Shown: one piece after another, positions 43,389 to 52,174 of the stretch
Layout: each line of letters starts with the position of its first letter
Numbering within the stretch: position 1 is the stretch's first letter
Assembly (NCBI RefSeq): GCF_000377345.1
Contig: NZ_KB898037.1
Coordinates: forward strand, 1,412 to 65,411
Length of the DNA: 64,000 nt
Reading direction: 5' to 3'
Source of the DNA: Thioalkalivibrio sp. ALJ16
GTDB lineage: Bacteria; Pseudomonadota; Gammaproteobacteria; Ectothiorhodospirales; Ectothiorhodospiraceae
Made by a program: the position numbers and the translations under genes
The notes under the pieces: generated by a model
Database searches by the model: none
What the model saw: only the letters and a program-made list of their open reading frames with translations
What the model was told of the DNA's origin: nothing

Positions 43389-43415
43389 AAGGGCGGTGCT
43401 CACAACACCGCCCTT
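43389..43415 (-). terminator. Terminator for leftward transcription beyond tRNA-Thr
   Basis: AAGGGCGGTG (43389-43398) and CACCGCCCTT (43406-43415) are perfect inverted copies. On the minus strand the hairpin is followed by CTTTTTTG, so it stops leftward transcripts such as that of the tRNA gene. Confidence 0.75.
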
Positions 43416-43439
43416 CCGATGGTCCGAATAGGGCGGACC

Positions 43440-43460
43440 TGTCCCTGGCTCTGGTCAGTC
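43440..43460 (+). repeat. 21-base direct repeat, right copy
   Basis: TGTCCCTGGCTC-T-GGTCAGTC differs at one base from 6665-6685. It overlaps the inverted repeat that lies beside the tRNA-Thr. Confidence 0.5.
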
Positions 43461-43487
43461 ATCGTCCCCTTGATCTGACGATGACTG
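43456..43487. other. Perfect inverted repeat next to the tRNA 3' end
   Basis: CAGTCATCGTC (43456-43466) and GACGATGACTG (43477-43487) flank a 10-base loop. The site is 6 bases from the tRNA-Thr 3' end. It might be part of the attachment region (integrase or excisionase site) or a weak terminator of the tRNA; no T-run follows. Confidence 0.5.
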
Positions 43488-43493
43488 CAAGTT

Positions 43494-43569
43494 TGGTGCC
43501 GGCGAGAGGAGTCGAACCTCCGACCTATCGATTACGAATCGATTGCTCTACCAACTGAGCTACACCGGC
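43494..43569 (-). tRNA. tRNA-Thr(CGT)
   Basis: The minus strand folds into a complete cloverleaf: acceptor GCCGGTG with CGCCGGC, anticodon loop TTCGTAA (anticodon CGT), T arm GGTTCGACTCC, and encoded CCA. Its 3' end points toward the ICE, so it is the likely integration target. Confidence 0.95.
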
Positions 43570-43659
43570 GAAGCGCGACATGATAGCGAGGGGCGGGGGC
43601 GACCACAATGCAGGGCCGCCGCGCCGCGTGTTCCCGGGCCATGATGCCCGGGGCGCGAC

Positions 43660-44097
43660 TCAGGACCGCGGGCGCCCCACCCGAATGATCACGTCCACCC
43701 CCTGCAGCGCCTTGCCTTCCGGCAGGGGCGGCAGGTCGGAGAGATCGACCCGCGCCGGGTCCACATCCTCCAGTTCACCGGTATCGGTGTGGAACAGGTG
43801 GTGATGGGGGTTCAGGTTGGAGTCGTAGAACAGCTTGGCGGGATCGATCAGCACCTCGCGCACCAGTCCCTTCTCGGCAAACAGGTTCAGGGTGTTGTAC
43901 ACCGTGGCCTTGGATACCCGCGAATCATGCCGCACCAGCTGCGCCAGGATCTGCTCGGCGCTGAGGTGCTGGTGCCGGGCAAACATCACGCGCGCGATCT
44001 CGACGCGCTGCTCGGTCGGGGAGATCGCGTGGTCGCGCAACAGGGCGCGGGCCTCGTCCACCGGCAGAAGATCCGAGCTGTGGGGTACAGTGCTCAT
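43660..44097 (-). CDS. Fur-family transcriptional regulator
   Basis: 145 residues from ATG (complement of 44095-44097). Winged-helix part: AISPTEQRVEIARVMFARHQHLSAEQILAQL and SKATVYNTLNLFAEKGLVREV. The metal and dimer part has NPHHHLFHTDTGELEDV. The CxxC pairs of many Fur proteins are absent, so it fits the Irr/PerR/Fur-like branch without structural zinc. Whether it senses iron, haem or peroxide cannot be told. Confidence 0.85.
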   Translation of the reverse strand: MSTVPHSSDLLPVDEARALLRDHAISPTEQRVEIARVMFARHQHLSAEQILAQLVRHDSRVSKATVYNTLNLFAEKGLVREVLIDPAKLFYDSNLNPHHHLFHTDTGELEDVDPARVDLSDLPPLPEGKALQGVDVIIRVGRPRS

Positions 44098-44244
44098 GAA
44101 ACGGAAGATATAACAGGGATCTGGAGCAAGTCCATATCCCGCGGTCGCGGCAGGCCGGGGCCCGCGATCGCCGCGAGACCCGCGCAAACGGCGGTGCGCG
44201 GAACGCTCGAACCGGCGCACACGGCAGCCCGGCTCGAAGGCGTT

Positions 44245-44265
44245 CGAGCACGAGTGTGTACATTG
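44245..44265. repeat. Fragment of the dispersed inverted-repeat element
   Basis: CGAGCACGAGTGTGTACATTG matches the right arm of the element at 45497-45793 at about 19 of 21 bases. It lies 18 bases beyond the 3' end of tRNA-Gly, in the spacer before the Fur-family gene. Confidence 0.5.
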
Positions 44266-44283
44266 CGCAGCGGTTCCCTAAAA

Positions 44284-44357
44284 TGGAGCGGGTGATGGGA
44301 ATCGAACCCACATTAAGAGCTTGGGAAGCTCCCGTTCTACCATTGAACTACACCCGC
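44284..44357 (-). tRNA. tRNA-Gly(CCC)
   Basis: Minus-strand cloverleaf: acceptor GCGGGTG with CACCCGC, D loop AGTTCAATGGTAGAAC, anticodon loop TTCCCAA (anticodon CCC), T arm GGGTTCGATTCCC, encoded CCA. 74 bases. Confidence 0.95.
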
Positions 44358-44423
44358 TTGAGCCGGCGATTGTAGGCCTTGTCGGCCTCCGGCTCAACGG
44401 CTTCGAACGCCGGACGACCAACC

Positions 44424-44630
44424 ATGCAGATCCAGCTGAACGGTGAACCCTTCGAACTCCCCGACGATCGCGCGCCCACGCTGGCCGCGCTGATCGAGGC
44501 CCGTGGCCTGGGGGATCGCCGCCTGGCGGTGGAGGTCAACGAGGAACTGGTGCCACGCAGCGCGCATGCCGCGCACCCATTGCATCCCGGCGATCGTGTG
44601 GAAATCGTGCAGGCGATCGGGGGCGGGTAG
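44424..44630 (+). CDS. thiS: Thiamine biosynthesis sulfur carrier ThiS
   Basis: 68 residues from ATG 44424. Ubiquitin-like fold ending in the essential Gly-Gly ([10 protein letters not shown]). [15 protein letters not shown] is a typical ThiS start. It carries sulfur as thiocarboxylate to ThiG, encoded next in the same direction. Confidence 0.9.
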   Translation: MQIQLNGEPFELPDDRAPTLAALIEARGLGDRRLAVEVNEELVPRSAHAAHPLHPGDRVEIVQAIGGG

Positions 44631-44689
44631 GAGAATACGTTTCGCCCGGCCGCAGCCCGTCCGCAACCACCTTCAACCAAGGAATCACC

Positions 44690-45496
44690 ATGACCGAATC
44701 GGCCGCCGCGTCTGCCGACGATCTCTTCCGCGTGGGTTCACGCGAGTTCACCTCCCGTCTGCTGGTGGGCACCGGCAAGTACCGCGACCTGGATCAGACC
44801 CGTGATGCCATCGAGGCCAGCGGGGCAGAGATCGTCACGGTCGCGATCCGCCGCACCAACATCGGCCAGAACCCGGACGAGCCCAACCTGCTGGACGTGA
44901 TCTCGCCGGAGCGCTACACGCTGCTGCCGAATACCGCCGGCTGCTTCAACGCCGAGGACGCGATCCGCACCTGCCGCCTGGCGCGCGAGCTGCTGGACGG
45001 GCACAACCTGGTGAAACTGGAGGTGCTGGGCGACGAGAAGACCCTGTATCCGGACGCATTCGAGACCGTGAAGGCCGCGGAGATCCTGGTGGCCGAGGGC
45101 TTCGACGTGATGGTCTACACGACCGACGACCCACTGCTGGCCCGGCGCCTCGAGGACATCGGCTGTCAGGCCATCATGCCACTGGCCGCCCCGATCGGCT
45201 CCGGGCTGGGCATCCAGAATCGCTACAACATCCGCGAGATCGTCGAAACCGCCAACGTTCCGGTGCTGGTCGATGCCGGCGTCGGTACAGCCTCGGATGC
45301 CGCAATTGCGATGGAGCTGGGCTGCGACGGCGTACTGATGAACACCGCCATCGCCGCCGCCGAGGATCCGGTGATGATGGCCTCGGCCATGCGCCACGCA
45401 ATCATCGCCGGGCGTCAGGCCTACCGTGCCGGGCGCATGGCGCCGCGCCGCTACGCCTCGGCCTCCTCGCCGCAGACCGGCCTGTTTTTCAGCTGA
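44690..45496 (+). CDS. thiG: Thiazole synthase ThiG
   Basis: 268 residues. TIM-barrel enzyme that makes the thiazole ring of thiamine. [20 protein letters not shown] at the start, [16 protein letters not shown] with the Schiff-base Lys, [12 protein letters not shown] and [20 protein letters not shown] (phosphate-binding) are all present. AAGGAAT precedes ATG 44690. The stop codon abuts the inverted-repeat element. Confidence 0.95.
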   Translation: MTESAAASADDLFRVGSREFTSRLLVGTGKYRDLDQTRDAIEASGAEIVTVAIRRTNIGQNPDEPNLLDVISPERYTLLPNTAGCFNAEDAIRTCRLARELLDGHNLVKLEVLGDEKTLYPDAFETVKAAEILVAEGFDVMVYTTDDPLLARRLEDIGCQAIMPLAAPIGSGLGIQNRYNIREIVETANVPVLVDAGVGTASDAAIAMELGCDGVLMNTAIAAAEDPVMMASAMRHAIIAGRQAYRAGRMAPRRYASASSPQTGLFFS

Positions 45497-45793
45497 GGGA
45501 GACACTGATCAATGTACACACTCGCGTTGGTACCCCAGGTTTTCCGAGACAAGGCGCGTCGTGCAGCGGGTAGTGGTTCTACCCGCAAGGGGCGCAACGC
45601 AGGATCGGGGAACCTGGGGTGCCAACCCCACAACTTAATGAACGAAGGGGCTCGGCCGACCGTGATTATCAAAAACGGGCGCGCGCACTGCGTTGCGGCT
45701 CCCTTGTGCAGAATGACTGCACGGCGGTCACCGCGCCTTGTTCGCACGCAAAAGCGACTCGAGCGCGAGCGTGTACATTGGTCAGTGTCTCCC
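45497..45793. repeat. Paired inverted-repeat element (MITE/REPIN-like)
   Basis: The ends GGGAGACACTGATCAATG (from 45497) and its near reverse complement CATTGGTCAGTGTCTCCC (ending 45793) match over 30 bases at 28 positions. Inside are two head-to-head units with similar order: the AATGTACAC end, AAGGCGCG, a variable hairpin, then CAAGGG and GCAACGCA. The left unit adds ACCCCAGGTT/AACCTGGGGT (45532 and 45611). No protein is encoded. It fills the thiG-trmB gap completely. Confidence 0.7.
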
Positions 45794-45798
45794 TTGGC

Positions 45799-46527
45799 AT
45801 GAACGATCCGGACAGCCCCGCGACGCAAGACAAGCCGTTCTACCGCCGTATCCGCAGTTTCGTGCGCCGCGAGGGGCGGCTGACGCCGGGCCAGCAGCGC
45901 GCGCTGGACGAGCTGCTGCCACGCTTCGGGCTCGCACTACCGGAGCCCGCGGCACCGCTGGACCTGGCGACCGTCTTTGGCCGCGAGGCGCCGGTGACGC
46001 TGGAGATCGGTTTTGGCGATGGCGAGAGCCTGGCCGAACAGGCGGCGCAGAACCCGGGGCGTGACTACATCGGCACCGAGGTCCATCGCCCGGGCGTGGG
46101 CCACCTGCTGCGCGAGGTGGAACAGCGCGGCCTGACCAACGTGCGTGTCTCCGACCACGATGCCGTGGAACTGCTGGAGCACTACATCGCGCCGGCGGCC
46201 CTGGACGGCGTACAGGTGTATTTCCCCGACCCGTGGCACAAGAAGCGCCACCACAAGCGCCGCCTGATCCAGCCGCCGTTCGTGCGTCTGCTGGCCTCGC
46301 GCATGCGTCCGGGCGGGCGGCTGCATCTGGCGACCGACTGGGCCGAGTACGCCGAGCACATGATGGCGGTGCTGGAGGAATGCGCCCCGTGGTTCGAGCC
46401 GGACGGCCCGGTGCCGGCCCCGGGGCGGCCGCCGGAGCGGCCAGTGACCAAGTTCGAGCGCCGCGGGGAACGCCGCGGTCACGCGGTGGCCGACCTGCTC
46501 TACCGACGCACGACCGCACCCGCCTGA
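45799..46527 (+). CDS. trmB: tRNA (guanine-N7)-methyltransferase
   Basis: 242 residues from ATG 45799, six bases beyond the inverted-repeat element. LEIGFGDGESLAEQA is the SAM motif, and YFPDPWHKKRHHKRRLIQPPF is the TrmB signature. The C-terminal PVTKFERRGERRGHAVADLLY is also typical. It methylates G46 of tRNAs. Any promoter must lie in the repeat element. Confidence 0.93.
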   Translation: MNDPDSPATQDKPFYRRIRSFVRREGRLTPGQQRALDELLPRFGLALPEPAAPLDLATVFGREAPVTLEIGFGDGESLAEQAAQNPGRDYIGTEVHRPGVGHLLREVEQRGLTNVRVSDHDAVELLEHYIAPAALDGVQVYFPDPWHKKRHHKRRLIQPPFVRLLASRMRPGGRLHLATDWAEYAEHMMAVLEECAPWFEPDGPVPAPGRPPERPVTKFERRGERRGHAVADLLYRRTTAPA

Positions 46528-46539
46528 GGCGAACCGCGA

Positions 46540-47388
46540 TCAGACGTTCTTGACCACCAGCACCGGGCGGTCGGCACCGCCGATCACACGCTCGGAGACG
46601 CTGCCCATCAGCAGGCGCTTGAGGCCGGTGCGGCCATGGCTGCCCAGCACGATCAGGTCACGGTGCTCGCGCGCGGCCACATCCAGCAGGGTGACCTCGG
46701 GGCGCCCCTCCTCGAAGGTCGCATCCGCCTCCAGTCCCTTCTCGCGAGCCTCGGCCTGCAGGCGCTGGATCGCTTGAACGCCCTCCTGACGCCGCTCCTC
46801 GTTCTGCCCCGGAACCGCAACCGAGACGATGGTCAGCGGCAGCTGGCAATACCCGGACAGCTCGATCGCGGCGCGCGCGGCCTGGTCACCCAGTTCGGAA
46901 CCATCGGTCCCCACCAGCAGCCCGCGATGCGGCGCCTGGGCGCCACGCGGAATGACCATCACATTGCACGGGGCGAGGCCGATCACCTTGCGCGTGGCAT
47001 CCCCGACCATCAGACGCGAGAGGTCACCGCGGTCGCGGCGCCCGATGACAATCAGGCCGGCCTTGAAGTCCTCGGCAATGGCCACGATCTCCTGATGCCG
47101 GTCGACCCCGTGACGCAGAACCATGGAGGCATCGATCCCGGCCTCCCGAGCGCGCTTGTCCAGCGTATCCAGATGCGCCTGGGCTTCCTTGCTGGCCTCG
47201 CCGCCACGCGGCGGCGACAGGGCGTCATGCTGGGTGTCCGTCGGGATGATCCGCGCGGCCACCAGCCGCGCTCCGCAGCGTTGCGCAAGATCCAGTGCCA
47301 CGTTCTCCGCAGCTTCGCTGTACTCGGAACCGTCGGTCGCCAGGAGAATGGTCTCGAAGCGGCACAGCGGGGCATCGGAATCGGACAT
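46540..47388 (-). CDS. Tandem universal stress protein
   Basis: 282 residues with two UspA domains. The first runs from FETILLATDGSEYSEAAENVAL to NVMVIPR, with GRRDRGDLSRLMVGDATRKV. The second runs from GLLVGTDGSELGDQAARAAI to DRPVLVVKNV, with LGSHGRTGLKRLLMGSVSERV, the ATP-binding glycine motif. Cytoplasmic stress protein; the second domain looks nucleotide-binding. Confidence 0.9.
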   Translation of the reverse strand: MSDSDAPLCRFETILLATDGSEYSEAAENVALDLAQRCGARLVAARIIPTDTQHDALSPPRGGEASKEAQAHLDTLDKRAREAGIDASMVLRHGVDRHQEIVAIAEDFKAGLIVIGRRDRGDLSRLMVGDATRKVIGLAPCNVMVIPRGAQAPHRGLLVGTDGSELGDQAARAAIELSGYCQLPLTIVSVAVPGQNEERRQEGVQAIQRLQAEAREKGLEADATFEEGRPEVTLLDVAAREHRDLIVLGSHGRTGLKRLLMGSVSERVIGGADRPVLVVKNV

Positions 47389-47654
47389 GCGGGGTCTCCA
47401 CCTGATCGTTTTTTCTCAGCATAACCGACACACCGGCAAACGCCACCACCGGTGCGCGGGAGGGCTGCAATCGGCGCGGTCACGGAAGCACGCCCCCCGC
47501 GTTTTTTGCGTCAAGGCGCGCGGAATGAAATAATCCCGCGCTTTCAAGGGAAAGGCGCGCCCCGGTCGGCCAGCAGGCCCGGCATGCGCACGCGCCACCT
47601 TCGGCTTCCGGCCCCGCGCCGTCCGGCACGGGCCTTCAGGACACGAATCGATAC

Positions 47655-49493
47655 ATGGAAAACCTTACGCTGACCACCGAGATGATCGTGGTGCTCGCGC
47701 TGCTGGCGTTCACCATCTTCCTGTTTGTTACGGAAGTCATCCGCGTGGACCTGGCCGCCATATCGGTGATGGTGCTGCTCGGCCTGCTGACGCTGGTACC
47801 CGGGCTCGGGCTGCTGGTCGCGCAGGATCAGCTGTTCAGCGGTTTTGCCTCCAACGCCGTGATCGCGATCATCGCGGTGATGATCATCGGCGCCGGGCTC
47901 GACAAGACCGGCGTGATGCACAAGGTGGCCGCCTTCATCATGCGCGTGGGGGGCACCACCGAGAAGAGCATCATCCCGACCGTGTCCGGCACCGTCGGGG
48001 TCATCTCGAGCTTCATGCAGAACATCGGCGCGGCGGCGCTGTTCATGCCGGTGATGAGTCGGATCTCCAGCCGCCTCGGCATCCCGCTGTCGCGCCTGTT
48101 GATGCCGATGGGCTTTGCCGCGATCGTCGGCGGCACCATCACCCTGGTCGGTTCCAGCCCGCTGATCCTGCTGAACGACCTGCTGCCGTCGGACATGGAG
48201 CCCTTCCAGCTGTTCGACGTGACCCCGATCGGCCTGGCCCTGCTGGCCACCACCATCGTCTATTTCGTGCTGCTGGGCCGCTTCGTCCTGCCGTCGGTCC
48301 AATCCAAGTCCGCGCAGCGCGAGAGCGCACAGGAATACTTCCAGCGCGTGTACGGCCTGTCCTACGAGATCCACGAGGTCTTCGTGCCCGAGAAGGACCC
48401 GCTGGTGGGCCGCACCGTGGCCGAGATCGAACGCGAAACCGGGATCGCGATTGTCGGCACCTACGTGCGCGACGAGCTGCGCATGGCGCCCTGGACCGGC
48501 TACGAGATCCAGGCCAACTCGCACCTGGCTATACTGGCCAGCCCCGCACGCATGGAAAAGCTGTGCGAGGGCACGCGCAAACGCCCGACCACGCGCCTGG
48601 ACGTGTTCGCGAACGCGCTGGATACGGGCCGCTCGGGGGTCGCCGAGGTCGCCATCGCCCCCGGCTCCAACCTCGCCGGCAAGACCGTAACCGAACTGGC
48701 CATGCGCCAGACCTACGGCCTGTCGGTGATGCGCATCCAGCGCGGCAGCGAGACCTTCGGCGAGGGCCTGCGCGATATCCCGCTGGAGAATGGCGACATC
48801 CTGGTCGTGCACTGCACCTGGGAATCGCTGGCACGCCTGGAGACGGACCGCGACTTCGTGGTGATCACCTCCGACTACCCGCGCGAGGAACTGCGCCCCT
48901 CCAAGGTCCCGCATGCGCTGTTCTTCCTCGCGCTGACCGTGGGTCTGATCCTGTTCACCGACATCATGCTGTCGGTCGCGCTGCTGACCGGCGCGCTGGG
49001 CATGATCCTGACCGGGGTCATCAGTATCGACGACGCCTATCGCTCGGTGAGCTGGAAGACGGTTTTCCTGCTGGCCTCGCTGATACCACTGGGGATGGCG
49101 GTGGAGAACACCGGCACCGCCGCCTGGATCGCACAGAACACGCTGGAGATGCTGGGGACCGTCCCGCCCTGGGTGCTGCAGGCGACAATCTTCGCGCTGG
49201 CCACGTTCTTTACCCTGGTCATGTCCAATGTCGGTGCGACCGTGCTGCTGGTGCCGCTGGCGATCAACTTCGCGATCGCCGCACAAGCCGCAGGCATGGA
49301 GGCCGACCCCCGCGTGTTCGCGCTGACGGTGGCGATCGCCACCTCGAATTCCTTCCTGATCCCGACCCACCAGGTGAACGCCCTGATCATGGGTCCCGGC
49401 GGCTACCGGGTGAAGGACTTCATGAAGGCCGGCGGCATCATGACCATCCTGTTCGCCGTGGTCGCCCTGATCATGCTGAATCTCGTTTTCTAG
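47655..49493 (+). CDS. SLC13/DASS-type permease with TrkA-C domains
   Basis: 612 residues. About eleven membrane helices in two halves (EMIVVLALLAFTIFLFVTEVI at the start; ALFFLALTVGLILFTDIML later). Between them are two cytoplasmic RCK-C/TrkA-C domains (about residues 215-400, with GRTVAEIERETGIAIVGTYV and GKTVTELAMRQTYGLSVMRI). FLIPTHQVNALIMGPGGYR near the end is typical. Probably a sodium-coupled anion transporter; sulfate would fit a sulfur oxidiser, but this is inferred. Confidence 0.85.
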   Translation: MENLTLTTEMIVVLALLAFTIFLFVTEVIRVDLAAISVMVLLGLLTLVPGLGLLVAQDQLFSGFASNAVIAIIAVMIIGAGLDKTGVMHKVAAFIMRVGGTTEKSIIPTVSGTVGVISSFMQNIGAAALFMPVMSRISSRLGIPLSRLLMPMGFAAIVGGTITLVGSSPLILLNDLLPSDMEPFQLFDVTPIGLALLATTIVYFVLLGRFVLPSVQSKSAQRESAQEYFQRVYGLSYEIHEVFVPEKDPLVGRTVAEIERETGIAIVGTYVRDELRMAPWTGYEIQANSHLAILASPARMEKLCEGTRKRPTTRLDVFANALDTGRSGVAEVAIAPGSNLAGKTVTELAMRQTYGLSVMRIQRGSETFGEGLRDIPLENGDILVVHCTWESLARLETDRDFVVITSDYPREELRPSKVPHALFFLALTVGLILFTDIMLSVALLTGALGMILTGVISIDDAYRSVSWKTVFLLASLIPLGMAVENTGTAAWIAQNTLEMLGTVPPWVLQATIFALATFFTLVMSNVGATVLLVPLAINFAIAAQAAGMEADPRVFALTVAIATSNSFLIPTHQVNALIMGPGGYRVKDFMKAGGIMTILFAVVALIMLNLVF

Positions 49494-49564
49494 GGCGGCG
49501 CTGGCGCGCACCCGGACGCCCTTTCCATCATCTTTAGGCAACGCTGTTTGCAAGGAGAAAACCC

Positions 49565-50455
49565 ATGTCCCAGAAACATCCCGTGATCGCGGTGACCGGC
49601 TCCTCGGGTGCCGGCACTTCCACCGTCAAGCGCTCGTTCGAGTCCATCTTCCGCCGCGAGCAGATCAACCCGGTGGTGATCGAAGGCGACAGCTTCCATC
49701 GCTATGACCGCAAGGCGATGAAGGAGGCCATGCAGAAGGCCGCCGATGACGGCAATCACCACTTCTCGCATTTCGGCCCCGAGGCCAACCTGTTCGATCG
49801 CATCGAGGACCTGTTCAAGACCTACGGCGAGACCGGCCAGGGCCAGAAGCGCTACTACCTGCACTCCGACGACGAAGCCGCTGCTCACAACGAGCGCCTC
49901 GGCACCAGCCTCGGCCCGGGCGAGTTCACCCCCTGGGAAGAGATCCAGCCGGGCTCCGACCTGATGTTCTACGAAGGCCTGCACGGGCTGGTGGTCGACG
50001 GTGAAGTGAACGCCGCGCAGCACGTGGACCTGGGCATCGGCGTGGTGCCGATCGTGAACCTCGAGTGGATCCAGAAGATCTTCCGCGACAACGCCGAGCG
50101 TGGCTATTCCGCCGAGGCCATCGTGGACACGATCCTGCGCCGCATGCCGGACTACGTGAACTACATTACCCCGCAGTTCTCGCGCACCGACATCAACTTC
50201 CAGCGCGTGCCCACCGTGGACACCTCCAACCCGTTCATCGCCCGTGACATCCCCACCCCGGACGAGAGCATGGTGGTCATCCGCTTCGAGGATCCGAAGA
50301 AACTCGGCGTGGACTTCCCCTACCTGCTGAACATGCTCCCGAACTCGTTCATGTCGCGCCCGAACACCATCGTGGTGCCCGGCGGCAAGATGAGCTTCGC
50401 GATGGAGGTCATCCTCGCGCCGATCATCCACGACATGCTGTCGCGTCGCGGCTGA
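49565..50455 (+). CDS. prkB: Phosphoribulokinase
   Basis: 296 residues. AVTGSSGAGTSTVKRSFE is the P-loop; VVIEGDSFHRYDRKAM and MFYEGLHGLVVDG carry catalytic and substrate-binding residues. Length fits class I bacterial enzymes. It makes ribulose 1,5-bisphosphate for the Calvin cycle, which supports an autotroph. AAGGAG lies 8 bases before ATG; a strong terminator follows. Confidence 0.95.
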   Translation: MSQKHPVIAVTGSSGAGTSTVKRSFESIFRREQINPVVIEGDSFHRYDRKAMKEAMQKAADDGNHHFSHFGPEANLFDRIEDLFKTYGETGQGQKRYYLHSDDEAAAHNERLGTSLGPGEFTPWEEIQPGSDLMFYEGLHGLVVDGEVNAAQHVDLGIGVVPIVNLEWIQKIFRDNAERGYSAEAIVDTILRRMPDYVNYITPQFSRTDINFQRVPTVDTSNPFIARDIPTPDESMVVIRFEDPKKLGVDFPYLLNMLPNSFMSRPNTIVVPGGKMSFAMEVILAPIIHDMLSRRG

Positions 50456-50480
50456 TCCGGTTGCGCCGGAGAAGTTCCCA

Positions 50481-50505
50481 GGCCCCGCTTCGGCGGGGCC
50501 TTTTT
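50481..50505 (+). terminator. Terminator after phosphoribulokinase
   Basis: GGCCCCGC (50481-50488), TTCG loop, GCGGGGCC (50493-50500), then TTTTT. A textbook rho-independent terminator. Confidence 0.9.
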
Positions 50506-50562
50506 CGTTTGCGGCCGGCATTCGGCTACGATTCGGGCTTTCCCCAACCAGGTGGATATGGC

Positions 50563-51021
50563 GTGTTCGGACTCTTCGGGCCACGGCCGGCCCAGCAGAT
50601 GGAACGCTTTCGCGACCGCTACACCGGGCGCTCCCTGATCGTCCATCAGGGCTTCGCCGGCGACTGGCTGGAGGAGCTCCTGAAACAGCCCGGGGGCGGT
50701 GGCCATTTCCGGATCGACAGCCGCCCCCTGCCGCGGCGGCGTCCGTCTCCGGTGGAGTGGCTGGTGCAGACCCACATCCTGCCCCTGGGGCTGCCGCAGC
50801 CACTGTTCCTGGACGTGCGTGAGGGCGCCATCCTGGTGCGCCACCTCACCCGTGGCGAGCATGCGGTGCACCCCTCCGAGATCGCCTGGTTCCTGGAGGA
50901 GCTGGACACCCGCCACCATGCGCGCCTGACCCTGGACGGGGATGCCGCGCCGCAGGTGCAGTACGGCCTGCCGGTTAACGATAACGAGGCCCTCAGCATG
51001 CCGGAGCAACTCGGTTTATGA
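50563..51021 (+). CDS. Unknown protein preceding the FIST gene
   Basis: 152 residues from GTG 50563, chosen because the longer frame would begin before the prkB terminator. No signal peptide or membrane helix. It contains GRSLIVHQGFAGDWLEELLKQPGGGGHF and LDVREGAILVRHLTRGEHAVH. No family recognised. It overlaps the FIST-domain gene by 4 bases, so the two probably act together. Confidence 0.7.
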   Translation: MFGLFGPRPAQQMERFRDRYTGRSLIVHQGFAGDWLEELLKQPGGGGHFRIDSRPLPRRRPSPVEWLVQTHILPLGLPQPLFLDVREGAILVRHLTRGEHAVHPSEIAWFLEELDTRHHARLTLDGDAAPQVQYGLPVNDNEALSMPEQLGL

Positions 51022-52148
51022 CCTCGACTTTCCGCAGTGCATCCGCCACCGGAACCGAACCCAAGGCCCTGGCCGCGGACCTGGTCGATCGCCTGGGCAG
51101 CCTGCTGCCGTGTCCGGACGGTCAGACCCGGATCGGTTTTATCTATCTCTCCGACGCGCTGTCGCGGCATGCCCGCAGCCTGCTGCAGCAGCTGCGCGAG
51201 ACCCTGGACATCGAGCACTTCGTCGGCGGCATGGGCATGGCCGTGATCGGCCCGGATGCCGAGCTGTACGAGACGGCCGGAGCGAGCCTGATGGTCGGGG
51301 ATTTGCCCGCCGCCAGCGTGCGCGTGATCGCCCGCCCGGTGCGCTCGCTGGATGATCTCCGGCGCGAGCTGGACGGCTTCCTGGATCCGCAGTCCCCGGG
51401 GCGGCTGCTGCTGAACGCCGACCCGCGCATGGAGGGTCTGGAGGCAGTCCTGACCGCCATCGGCGAGGAGACCGCCTGGTTCGCCACCGGGGGGGTCAAT
51501 TCCGGCGCCGACGGGATGGTGCAGATCGCCGACGGTGTCGCCGCCTCGGGTATCACCGGCCTGGCCCTGCGCGACGACGTAACCATCGCCGCGCGTCACA
51601 GCCAGGGCTGCACGCCCCTGCCCGGCAAGCACGAACTGACCGAGACCTGGCGCAACATCATCGTGCGCCTGGACGGGCAGCAGGCCCTGCCGGCGTTCAA
51701 GGGCATCATCGGCGACGTGCTCTCGCGCGATCTGGAGCGGGCGCTGGGCTACATCCTGGTGGGCTTCCCGATCCCCGGCTCCGACACCGGCGACTATCGG
51801 GTGCGCAACATCATCGGGGTGGACCTGGACCAGGAGGTACTGGCGGTTGGCGAGATGCTGGAACCGGGTGCGGAAATCCTGTTCGTGCGCCGCGACGGCC
51901 AGGCCGCGATCGAGGACCTCGAGCGCATGCTGGAGCAGATCCGCGCCCAGGCCCCGAACGGGATTCGCGGGGCCATCTACGTCTCCTGCGTCGGGCGCGG
52001 GCGCCATCAGTTCGGTCAGGAGGGCGCGGAACTGGCGATCGTGCAAAAGGGTCTGGGAGATGTACCCCTGGTCGGCTTTTTCGCCAACGGCGAGATCTTC
52101 GCCAACCGCCTGTATGGCTACACCGGGGTCCTCACCCTGTTCACCTGA
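51018..52148 (+). CDS. FIST-domain sensory protein
   Basis: 376 residues with FIST_N (IGFIYLSDALSRHARSLLQQL, HFVGGMGMAVIGPDAELYE) and FIST_C (RRDGQAAIEDLERMLEQIRAQ, GAIYVSCVGRGRHQFGQEGAELAIV, VGFFANGEIF). FIST domains are thought to bind small ligands such as amino acids in signalling. No output domain is attached, so it may pass a signal to the partner encoded upstream. Confidence 0.85.
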   Translation: MTSTFRSASATGTEPKALAADLVDRLGSLLPCPDGQTRIGFIYLSDALSRHARSLLQQLRETLDIEHFVGGMGMAVIGPDAELYETAGASLMVGDLPAASVRVIARPVRSLDDLRRELDGFLDPQSPGRLLLNADPRMEGLEAVLTAIGEETAWFATGGVNSGADGMVQIADGVAASGITGLALRDDVTIAARHSQGCTPLPGKHELTETWRNIIVRLDGQQALPAFKGIIGDVLSRDLERALGYILVGFPIPGSDTGDYRVRNIIGVDLDQEVLAVGEMLEPGAEILFVRRDGQAAIEDLERMLEQIRAQAPNGIRGAIYVSCVGRGRHQFGQEGAELAIVQKGLGDVPLVGFFANGEIFANRLYGYTGVLTLFT

Positions 52149-52174
52149 ACCGCCCGCGAAGGCGAGGGACTGAC

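Noticed and set aside
47544-49553. 669-codon antisense frame over the SLC13 permease
   Set aside because: The sense frame has membrane helices and TrkA-C motifs. The antisense product is His/Gln/Asp-rich, as is usual for shadows in GC-rich DNA.
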